A stretch of 64,000 bases of DNA from Bacteroidales bacterium UBA1176. Lineage in GTDB: Bacteria; Bacteroidota; Bacteroidia; Bacteroidales; WCHB1-69. Of this stretch, positions 33,302 through 40,483 are shown in pieces. How positions within the stretch are numbered: position 1 is the first letter of the stretch; every line of letters starts with the position of its first letter. The notes below the pieces were generated by a model, which had not been told where the DNA came from, did no database searches, and saw only the letters and a program-made list of their open reading frames with translations. The translations under genes and the position numbers were made by a program. The stretch lies in assembly GCA_002311645.1 (NCBI GenBank), contig DBYW01000003.1:100814-164813 (forward strand). The letters run 5' to 3'.

Positions 33302-34381
33302 TCAACGTTTCATCAGGAAATCAACCACCTTGTCCCACGTCTCGTACGGTTCAACACCAAATGGGATGACCATGCCATCGAAAGACTGGGCGCCATTCGA
33401 ATTGGGCCGGTCGTCAATCAGAATCCCCTTTTTCTGCAGTTCTTTGTGATGAGACAAGATAAGACGCTTATAGGCTGGCGTGCCTAATTTCTTGCCAAAA
33501 AAATGCTGCACCCAACGCAACTTGTCGCTCGGGGCACTCTCGTTGCGCCACGGGGATGTAGACAGAATGTAAATATCATACTTGCGCGACAACTGTTCAA
33601 AAGCAGTCACGGCACCCGGCATCGGGTCCATACGGCCAAACACATTGGGGATCTCATCTTCATAGCCATCATACTGTAAACGTTCCAATGCGGACAACCT
33701 ACCCACACCACTCTCCCAATCCACCAACGTGCCATCCATATCCACATAAAGGATCTCCTTGGACTCTGAAGGGGCCATCGCTCTCTTCTTGGCCTGGGCA
33801 TGGTCAAAATAAGCGAGTGCCTGTCCGACCGCATCGCGCAGGACATCACGTTCCAAATGGCTATGCCCCCCTTCCACCCAAATGCAGTTGGCGGCCGAAA
33901 CCGACCCGCCCTCTCCCCAATTTCCATATTTTCCGGCAAAGAAATCATGGTATTGCAACAACTCGTCATGCTTGGCAAAGATGCCAAAAACCTTGTCGGG
34001 CGAGTTGTCTTGATGTATATTATATATATTGTATTCAAGTGCACGGAAGTTTGTCACCAGCTCTTGCGGGACAGGCGCGATCTGAGGAATGGCCTCTGAC
34101 GGGACACAACAGGGATTGATGAAAATCTTATCCACCATACGATTGGTTTCCCGGTCCTTCTTGATAAACAAATTGTAGACAGAACCCAACGAGGATGAAA
34201 TCACGATGTCAATTTGCTCATCCTTCACAATCTTGCGGACAAAATTCACGCAATCCTGGACATGCACAAGGTCGAAAGTTTCCAGCACCCAATGGTGTTC
34301 GGGAAAGAGTTCTTTGAGCATATTGCCCGTATAGGAGTCCTTGTTGCTCCCATAGCCATGAAGATAAAGGATGTTTTTCAT
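33302..34381 (-). CDS. Fusion of a YqiA-like alpha/beta-hydrolase and a 5'(3')-deoxyribonucleotidase
   Basis: This 359-residue protein has two domains. Residues 1-195 resemble UPF0227/YqiA esterases: LYLHGYGSN (6-14), nucleophile elbow VISSSLGS (60-67) and GGHSHLE (171-177) with the catalytic His. Residues ~205-359 are a HAD-family 5'(3')-deoxyribonucleotidase: ILYVDMDGTLVDWE (210-223) with the two catalytic aspartates, LSTSPWRNE (motif II) and GILIDDRPNSNG (motif IV). The reason for coupling a small esterase to a deoxynucleotide phosphatase is unclear. It is the last gene of a five-gene operon. Confidence 0.85.
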   Translation of the reverse strand: MKNILYLHGYGSNKDSYTGNMLKELFPEHHWVLETFDLVHVQDCVNFVRKIVKDEQIDIVISSSLGSVYNLFIKKDRETNRMVDKIFINPCCVPSEAIPQIAPVPQELVTNFRALEYNIYNIHQDNSPDKVFGIFAKHDELLQYHDFFAGKYGNWGEGGSVSAANCIWVEGGHSHLERDVLRDAVGQALAYFDHAQAKKRAMAPSESKEILYVDMDGTLVDWESGVGRLSALERLQYDGYEDEIPNVFGRMDPMPGAVTAFEQLSRKYDIYILSTSPWRNESAPSDKLRWVQHFFGKKLGTPAYKRLILSHHKELQKKGILIDDRPNSNGAQSFDGMVIPFGVEPYETWDKVVDFLMKR

Positions 34382-34415
34382 GTTAGTCTCGATTATGATA
34401 CGATTAAAAACGCGA

Positions 34416-34838
34416 TTATGAATTCTCCAGCAGTTCTTTCAATTTATTGGCAAAATCGGGGAAGCTGTGTTCGAGGATGATGGGACGGCCTGCGGGCGTG
34501 ACAAAGCAGTGCTTGGTGCGCCCCGTGAGCACGGGATCGCCGCCTGGCAGCTTGCGCATCACATACTCCAAGGTGAGGCGCACGCCCCTGAACTCCGCGA
34601 CCCTCGTCTCAATCTCCACTTCATCGGCAAAGAGCGTAGGGCTTTTGAACTCGCATTCCACGGCGAGCACAGGTGAGATGATGCCGTCGTCCTCCAGCTT
34701 GCGATAGCCGAAACCGATCTTATCGAGGAAATCTACGCGGGCCTCCTCCATCCAACGGACATAATTAGAGTGGTGCGTAATACCCATTTTGTCCGTCTCA
34801 TAATACTGGACCTTGTGGATATATTTATCAACTTTCAT
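34416..34838 (-). CDS. Hotdog-fold acyl-CoA thioesterase, YbgC-like
   Basis: This 140-residue hotdog protein has the YbgC/4HBT signature YYETDKMGITHHSNYVRWME (12-31), where the Asp is catalytic. The family hydrolyses acyl-CoA (or acyl-ACP) thioesters. Length is normal. It is in the operon with the ROK kinase (17 bp upstream) and the esterase fusion (34 bp downstream). Confidence 0.9.
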   Translation of the reverse strand: MKVDKYIHKVQYYETDKMGITHHSNYVRWMEEARVDFLDKIGFGYRKLEDDGIISPVLAVECEFKSPTLFADEVEIETRVAEFRGVRLTLEYVMRKLPGGDPVLTGRTKHCFVTPAGRPIILEHSFPDFANKLKELLENS

Positions 34839-34855
34839 AATAAGGTTAATGAATA

Positions 34856-35797
34856 TTAATCATTTAACATGCCAAGCGCGGCAGCGCCAAGAATGGCAAC
34901 GTCATTTTGGGGCAGCTGTGACAGGAGCACTTTGACTTTACCCTTGTAAAGGAAGAGCAGGTTCTCTTCGAAATAGTCGCGAAGCGGTTTGAGGAGTGCC
35001 TCGCCAGCGCGCGTAGGCCCACCCATGAGGAACACGGCCTCCGGCTCGGAGAAGGCAACCGCATTGGCCAAGGCAATTCCCAGCCAACGGGCGGTGACAT
35101 CATACGCCTGCAAGGCGACAGGATCGCCCTTTTGGGCCGACTCCCCCACAAACTGGCAAGTCAAGTCCGCAGGTGCCGCAGCCGCGGGGTTGCTCTGATG
35201 CAGTGCCTCGCGATAGTTCTGGCAGATGCCCCGTGCGGAGGCGTACATCTCCAGACAGCCGTTGCGACCACAGCTACAGACGCGTCCGCCGGGCAAGACT
35301 GTGGTATGGCCTATCTCGCCAGCCATGCCGTGTGCACCATGCAACAGCCGTCCATCAACGACAATGCCGCTACCCACGCCCGTGCCCAAAGTGAGCATGA
35401 TGAAATGCTGCATTCCACGGGCACCGCCGTAGATCATCTCACCCACCGCCGCAGTATTCGCATCGTTGTCGAGACGTACAGGCATCTCAAAATGAGCACC
35501 CAGATATTCCCCTAACGGGATAGGGGTCTTGATGCGCAAGTTGGCAGTGTCCGCCTCGATTCGGGCGGTGCGGTAATTGCCGTTGGGTGCCCCGATGCCA
35601 ATGCCCTTCAGATTGTATAAATTGCAATCATTCAACATCATGCGAATCTGCCGCGTGATGGCGGCCATAAAATCTTCCGCCATATCGTATGAGTCGGTAG
35701 GCAAACTGTCGCGTCGCACGATGAAACCATCGTCACGCACGATGCCAATGTCGGTATTGGTACCGCCGATATCGATGCCTATAGAGTATGTATTCAT
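34856..35797 (-). CDS. ROK-family sugar kinase (glucokinase-like)
   Basis: This 313-residue ROK protein has the phosphate-binding motif IGIDIGGTNTDIGI (6-19), the catalytic Asp in LDNDANTAA (109-117), TLGTGVGSGIVVDG (136-149), the zinc motif CSCGRNGCLE (174-183) with the preceding EIGH, and no N-terminal DNA-binding domain, which separates it from ROK repressors. It phosphorylates glucose or another hexose or amino sugar with ATP. It is the third gene of the operon. Confidence 0.92.
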   Translation of the reverse strand: MNTYSIGIDIGGTNTDIGIVRDDGFIVRRDSLPTDSYDMAEDFMAAITRQIRMMLNDCNLYNLKGIGIGAPNGNYRTARIEADTANLRIKTPIPLGEYLGAHFEMPVRLDNDANTAAVGEMIYGGARGMQHFIMLTLGTGVGSGIVVDGRLLHGAHGMAGEIGHTTVLPGGRVCSCGRNGCLEMYASARGICQNYREALHQSNPAAAAPADLTCQFVGESAQKGDPVALQAYDVTARWLGIALANAVAFSEPEAVFLMGGPTRAGEALLKPLRDYFEENLLFLYKGKVKVLLSQLPQNDVAILGAAALGMLND

Positions 35798-35809
35798 GGG
35801 GATATGAAT

Positions 35810-36832
35810 TTAGCGTTTGATATTCTGACGATTGAGGGCCGCGCGATAGCGGGCGGCATTGGCGGCATGCTGCGCCGCGCTCGATGTGAAATTGTGATAG
35901 CCCGACAAATCCTCTTTGGCACACATATACAAATAATCATGATGCGTATAATGCAGCACGGAATCCATCGTGGAGCCTTCGGGCATGCGAATCGGGCCTG
36001 GCGGCAAGCCTTTATATTTATAGGTATTATAGGGGGAATCCACTTGCAGGTCAGCATTGAGGATACGCTTGCGCGCGAAATCGCCCAGCGCGAACTTGAC
36101 GGTCGGGTCAGCCTGCAGCAACATACCCTTGTGAATGCGGTTCATGTATAGTCCCGCGATTATGGCCTTTTCAGCAGGGCGGTGATTCTCTTCCTCGACG
36201 ATGGAGGCCAACGTGGCAACTTCAACAGGTGTCAAGCCGATGGCATCAGCCTGCGCGCGACGTTTGTCAGTCCAAAACTGATTGTAGAAATCGTACATCT
36301 TAGCCACGAAATCCTCGGCGGTGATGTCGTAGAAAATCTCGTAACTGTTGGGGATAAACAGAGCCGGCAAAGTCTGCTTGTCAAAACCATACTTCCCCAC
36401 AAAACCACTGTCTGCCAATAGTGTGCGCAATTCTGTTGGGGCAAAGAAGAACTTGTCACCCACCTTGTCCACAAATTGGTCGACGGTACGCACGTTGTTG
36501 AAGGCGAATTTCACAGGATAGTGCTGTCCGCGGCGCAAGAGGCGCACCAGTGAGACATTGCTCGTATTGGGTTGAATCTTGTAGTGTCCCGGGCGGATGG
36601 TCTTGAAGCGCATCAAACGCGCGGCACGGTCGAACCCGCGCTCCCGGACAAGCACATGTTTGGCGCGCAAAGAGTCCTTCATCTGTTCGTATGTGGCCTG
36701 GTGCGGCACCGTGACAACGACCTCTTCCGCATTGCCCGTACTACCTCCAAAAAGAGAATGGGCTACAACAGCGGCAGCGACTATCAGTGCACAAAACAGG
36801 ACCAACAGTCCCCAAAGAATACTTTTTTTCAT
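35810..36832 (-). CDS. mltG: Endolytic murein transglycosylase MltG
   Basis: This 340-residue inner-membrane protein has one N-terminal transmembrane helix (LVLFCALIVAAAVVAHSLF) and a YceG/MltG domain. The catalytic glutamate lies in LASIVEEENH (208-217), followed by ADPTVKFAL and YNTYKYKGLPPGPI. MltG cuts nascent glycan strands and sets peptidoglycan chain length. It lies 5 bp after the C40 peptidase gene, consistent with a peptidoglycan-processing operon. Confidence 0.94.
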   Translation of the reverse strand: MKKSILWGLLVLFCALIVAAAVVAHSLFGGSTGNAEEVVVTVPHQATYEQMKDSLRAKHVLVRERGFDRAARLMRFKTIRPGHYKIQPNTSNVSLVRLLRRGQHYPVKFAFNNVRTVDQFVDKVGDKFFFAPTELRTLLADSGFVGKYGFDKQTLPALFIPNSYEIFYDITAEDFVAKMYDFYNQFWTDKRRAQADAIGLTPVEVATLASIVEEENHRPAEKAIIAGLYMNRIHKGMLLQADPTVKFALGDFARKRILNADLQVDSPYNTYKYKGLPPGPIRMPEGSTMDSVLHYTHHDYLYMCAKEDLSGYHNFTSSAAQHAANAARYRAALNRQNIKR

Positions 36833-36837
36833 AAGAA

Positions 36838-37632
36838 TTAAAGGATGCGTTTGATGACACGAAGAGAGTGTGTGTATTGTCCCATGTCGTCACGGAAGAT
36901 CCCCGTCTCGTCGAGGGTGTTGATCTGCACGTGTCCTGAGGCATGCAGAATCTGACGGTGTCCGCAGACCATGCCCACATGGATGATTTTTCCTTCCTCG
37001 TTGCCGAAAAAAGCGAGGTCACCGATGCAGGCCTCATCCACGAAGTCGACGGGCGTGCCCATTTGCACCTGTTGAGAGGCGTCGCGCGGCAGGGCTATGC
37101 CAATACTGGCGTAAACCAGTTGCGTGAAACCTGAGCAGTCGATGCCTGCGGGCGTGCGACCGCCCCACAGATAGGGGGCGTTCAGGTATTGCAGTGCAAA
37201 GGAGAGCATGCGGTCTTGCGACTCGGTCAGTCCTTCGTGGCGCACAATTTGCAATGAATCGGTTGGCTCCACTACAAATGTCCTTCCCGCAAGCGTAAAT
37301 GTACGATCAACAGGGTTGGGGTAACAAGCTCCGGCGCAGAGAAGCGTTGGAATATGAAAAGCCTTGTCTCGAATGTACTGAAAAAGGGTGTCAACCCTGC
37401 ATAACGACGTCTGGCGCAGTGCGGTCAACTCCTCTTCCGAGACAGGGGTATGCTGCTTGCGCTGAAGCCATGCCTCATAGCCGCAGTCGTCCGTGCAGAC
37501 CTTGAGCCATTCGGGTTGTGACTCAAGAATTTCATAAGTTTCTCCAAACAGGAGTTGAGACACCATTTCGGCGGTGTGCGACGGCGCAGCGCGAAGGGCT
37601 GCGGCCATCCAAAGACAGATTCCGTGCGTCAT
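36838..37632 (-). CDS. NlpC/P60-family cell-wall peptidase with SH3-like N-terminus
   Basis: This 264-residue C40 peptidase has an SH3-like N-terminal region (GETYEILESQPEWLKVCTDD, 30-49) and a catalytic domain with TPAGIDCSGFTQLVYASIGI (catalytic Cys 166), KIIHVGMVCG (His 218) and ILHASG (His 230). Such enzymes cleave D-gamma-glutamyl-diamino acid bonds in muropeptides. No signal peptide or lipobox is apparent, so it could act on imported muropeptides in the cytoplasm. It is the first gene of the operon. Confidence 0.9.
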   Translation of the reverse strand: MTHGICLWMAAALRAAPSHTAEMVSQLLFGETYEILESQPEWLKVCTDDCGYEAWLQRKQHTPVSEEELTALRQTSLCRVDTLFQYIRDKAFHIPTLLCAGACYPNPVDRTFTLAGRTFVVEPTDSLQIVRHEGLTESQDRMLSFALQYLNAPYLWGGRTPAGIDCSGFTQLVYASIGIALPRDASQQVQMGTPVDFVDEACIGDLAFFGNEEGKIIHVGMVCGHRQILHASGHVQINTLDETGIFRDDMGQYTHSLRVIKRIL

Positions 37633-37708
37633 GGGCTATGGAAATATACCTCTTCGTCCGCAAGAAATTTGAATGTATCGAACAGACGAAGATGATGATT
37701 TTACAAAC

Positions 37709-38155
37709 TTAGAAGGGCAAATCGTCGGGCGTGCCGTTGTCCACGAAGGTGTCGGAGGCGAATGCTGCGCCCGGCAGGTCGCTGGCAGGTTGGGGAGCGC
37801 CGGCAGGAGGAGTATAGGCGGTGTGTTGCGGAGGAGCGCCAGCCGGATTATATGCCCCTTGTTGGGGGGCACCCTCTTGCACATGTTCAATCTTCCACGC
37901 TTTCACGTCGGTGTACCACTTGCCATTGAACTCGCGGGATTCCAAGTCGAAGGAGACCTTCATCTGGTCACCGATGTTGTATTCGTTGAGCTGGTCGGCA
38001 CGGTCGCCCCACAGGTTGGCGCATATTTTTCTCGGGAATTGGTCATTGGTTTCGATGACAAATTCCTGTTTCTGCCAAGTGGAACCCGTCCTGGCGCTGG
38101 TGCCCGATTGCATTGGGAGCTTCTGTATCAATCTTCCTGTTATTTCTAATGACAT
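37709..38155 (-). CDS. DUF3127 protein (OB-fold-like)
   Basis: This 148-residue protein matches DUF3127, a Bacteroidetes family: MSLEITGRLIQKLPMQSGTS, then WQKQEFVIETNDQFPRKICA and VSFDLESREFNGKWYTDVKAW in the first ~100 residues. A Pro/Gly/Ala-rich linker ends in an acidic DDLPF tip like that of SSB. The OB-like pattern and acidic tip suggest single-stranded DNA binding or a role with SSB partners; this is inference. Confidence 0.85.
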   Translation of the reverse strand: MSLEITGRLIQKLPMQSGTSARTGSTWQKQEFVIETNDQFPRKICANLWGDRADQLNEYNIGDQMKVSFDLESREFNGKWYTDVKAWKIEHVQEGAPQQGAYNPAGAPPQHTAYTPPAGAPQPASDLPGAAFASDTFVDNGTPDDLPF

Positions 38156-38197
38156 AGTTGGTTTGAATTTATATAATTAAATGTTATTGACTATTCT

Positions 38198-39202
38198 TTA
38201 TTTTGCAGAGCTGTTCTTTTTATCCTTTATCTCCTTTTTGCCAAAAACGGTCACGTTGATATATTTCGATGGATTGGCCTTCAGATCCTTGATGAGGACA
38301 TTAAGGCTTTCAAGGGTTTGAGTGACATTTTGGTAGAGTTGTTCATTATTGATGAGTTTTCCGACCGTGCCATCGCCGTTCTCGATTTTGGCGGTCACGT
38401 CATTGAGGTTGGCCAAGGTGGCTTGGGCATCGTCGACCAGCGCACGGATGTTGCTCTGCGCGAGCGAGTCGGAGATATTGTCCAAGTTGGTGACAATCGT
38501 GTTGATTTGCGGGGTGGCGTCGCTCAGGGTGGCGGTCAGCCGTTCGAGCTGAGACACCACATTCCCCACCTTCCCCTCGTTGTTGGCAAGCAGTCTGTTG
38601 AGATGTCGGGTCGAGGCCTCGAGGTTGGTGAGGGTCGCCTTGAGCATGAAAGCGCTGTTGGCGGAGTCAAACGGATGGAAGGCGCTCTTGAGGGAGAGGC
38701 CCAGGGTGTCGACCGAGGCGATGACGTTGGCCAGTTGCGCCTTGATCTCGTCAATGCCGTCGAACATGCCGGGCGCGAGCATGCTGCCCAAAGTGTCTTT
38801 CTCCTTGGCAAAAGTTTTCGAGCCACCCATCACGAGGTTCACGATCATGCCACCGAGCACATCCTTTTGGGCAACCTCGAAACGACTGTCCACAGGGATG
38901 TCGATATCTTCCGTCAACAGAATCTCGGCGCAAATGCGCGGCGGATTCGTGCTCAGCAGGGTGATATCGTTGACCTTCCCGATGGGGAAGCCGTTGAACA
39001 CCACATTGGTACTCTCGTGCAGATCCCCGACATTTTCAAAAACGGCATACAGATGGGTCTTGCGATTGAAGACATTGAGTCCTTTGAGGAAATTGCAACC
39101 GAAATAGAAGATCACGAGGGCAGCGATGCAAAAAATCGCGACCTTCATGCTTTTGATGTTCTTTTCAGAATATTGTTGTTTGTTATCTTTGCTCTTGCTC
39201 AT
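38198..39202 (-). CDS. MlaD/MCE-domain lipid transport protein
   Basis: This 334-residue protein has one N-terminal transmembrane helix (VAIFCIAALVIFYFGCNFL) and an MCE domain (HLYAVFENVGDLHESTNVVF, NGFPIGKVNDITLL, FEVAQKDVLGGMIVNL), followed by a long helical tail. It is the periplasmic lipid-binding subunit of an Mla-type ABC system. No mlaE/mlaF genes are in the window. It lies 27 bp downstream of the amidase gene, probably in one operon. Confidence 0.9.
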   Translation of the reverse strand: MSKSKDNKQQYSEKNIKSMKVAIFCIAALVIFYFGCNFLKGLNVFNRKTHLYAVFENVGDLHESTNVVFNGFPIGKVNDITLLSTNPPRICAEILLTEDIDIPVDSRFEVAQKDVLGGMIVNLVMGGSKTFAKEKDTLGSMLAPGMFDGIDEIKAQLANVIASVDTLGLSLKSAFHPFDSANSAFMLKATLTNLEASTRHLNRLLANNEGKVGNVVSQLERLTATLSDATPQINTIVTNLDNISDSLAQSNIRALVDDAQATLANLNDVTAKIENGDGTVGKLINNEQLYQNVTQTLESLNVLIKDLKANPSKYINVTVFGKKEIKDKKNSSAK

Positions 39203-39221
39203 CGAGATTCAAAATGAGCGG

Positions 39222-39229
39222 CAAAGATA
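39222..39229 (-). promoter_or_regulatory. Possible -7 element just upstream of mlaD
   Basis: The complement reads TATCTTTG, 20 bp before the mlaD start, in the gap after the amidase gene. It would let mlaD be transcribed alone. Confidence 0.5.
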
Positions 39230-40405
39230 TTATTTTTTCGTCAATTTTCGTGCCTCGGAGACAGATATTTTTTTATCGCCCTGGAAGGCAATCATAAAAG
39301 CGTCTTTATGTGTTCTTTTCATGTCTGAGAGCAGTTTGTTGGCGGCTTCGTAGGTGGTCTCGTCGCCAGCCGTGTACTTCCACAGGCCGTTTTCCTGATA
39401 GCATCCTAACTGGGGGATGTTCCAGATACGGCTATCCGTGACATCGAGTTTCTCGGGAGAGGCCAGGATCTGCACCTTGAAGCGCACCTCTTTGGAATTT
39501 TCCGCAGGGTTCACGTTGGGAGTCGGTTCGGCAGCGGCGGCAGCGGCGGCCGTGTCTGGCTCTGCCCCCTGGATTGCGGGCGGTGTCTCGCCCTTGGGGG
39601 CCACCGCACCGCTGACCGGCAGGTGAACGTGCTTCGTGTTGTTGATTTTGTCGATATAGTCCACGAAGGCATTGTAGATGCCGGCAGCAATCTTGTTCTG
39701 GTTCTCCTGATTGTTGAGGAAAGCCTGGTCGCCCGGATTGGAGAGGAATCCCATTTCGATAAGGATGCTGGGCATGGCCACGCGGTAAAGCACCCAGTAA
39801 TTGGCCTGCTTGACCCCGCGGTCGGTGAGATGGGAGATGGAGACCAGATTCTTCTGCACCATATCGGCCAAAATGATGGACTTGTTCATGTAAGCGGAGG
39901 AGTACAGGGAAAAGATGATGTTGGACTCGGGCGCATTGGGGTCGAAGCCGCCGTAGTTTTCCTGATAATTCTTCTCCTTTAAGATGGCCGAGTTCTCGCG
40001 TCGCGCCACAGCCTGGTTGGCCTCGCTCTTGGAAAGGCCCATCAGATAGGTCTCCACGCCGTTGCCGTTGGGGTTCTCCGACGAGTTGCAGTGAAAAGAG
40101 ATGAAGAGGTCGGCATGTTCCTTGTTGGCGATCTCGGCGCGGCGGTACAATTCCACGAAAACGTCCGTTTTACGGGTATAGATCACCTTCACGTCGGGGC
40201 AGTGCTCCTCGATGAGTTTTCCCACCTTGAGGGCCATGCTCAGGTTCACGGTCTTCTCATTGACCTTCGTGCCCAAACAGCCCGGGTCGTGCGCCCCGTG
40301 TCCCGCGTCTAGAACCACCTTGAACGTTTTTTGAGTGCCTTGTCCCACAACACTCCCGACAAAAAATATCAGGAGATATAATAAGATTCTTTTTTTAAAG
40401 TTCAT
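39230..40405 (-). CDS. N-acetylmuramoyl-L-alanine amidase with SPOR-like C-terminus
   Basis: This 391-residue secreted amidase starts with the signal peptide MNFKKRILLYLLIFFVGSVV. The Amidase_3 domain carries zinc ligands in VLDAGHGAHDPGC, the glutamate/histidine region ADLFISFHCNSS, and PSILIEMGFLSNPGDQ. After a Pro/Ala-rich linker, the last ~80 residues (RFKVQILASPEKLD onward) resemble a SPOR peptidoglycan-binding domain, which targets division septa. It cleaves the stem peptide from MurNAc. Confidence 0.92.
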   Translation of the reverse strand: MNFKKRILLYLLIFFVGSVVGQGTQKTFKVVLDAGHGAHDPGCLGTKVNEKTVNLSMALKVGKLIEEHCPDVKVIYTRKTDVFVELYRRAEIANKEHADLFISFHCNSSENPNGNGVETYLMGLSKSEANQAVARRENSAILKEKNYQENYGGFDPNAPESNIIFSLYSSAYMNKSIILADMVQKNLVSISHLTDRGVKQANYWVLYRVAMPSILIEMGFLSNPGDQAFLNNQENQNKIAAGIYNAFVDYIDKINNTKHVHLPVSGAVAPKGETPPAIQGAEPDTAAAAAAAEPTPNVNPAENSKEVRFKVQILASPEKLDVTDSRIWNIPQLGCYQENGLWKYTAGDETTYEAANKLLSDMKRTHKDAFMIAFQGDKKISVSEARKLTKK

Positions 40406-40423
40406 CTCTTCAAAACTTTTTGG

Positions 40424-40431
40424 TATTTTTG
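40424..40431 (+). promoter_or_regulatory. -7 element of the lptD gene
   Basis: TATTTTTG, about 53 bp upstream of the likely TTG start. Confidence 0.5.
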
Positions 40432-40483
40432 CCGTTTCTTTAAAACTTGCAAAAATAGCGTATTATTAGTCATTCTTAAGACC

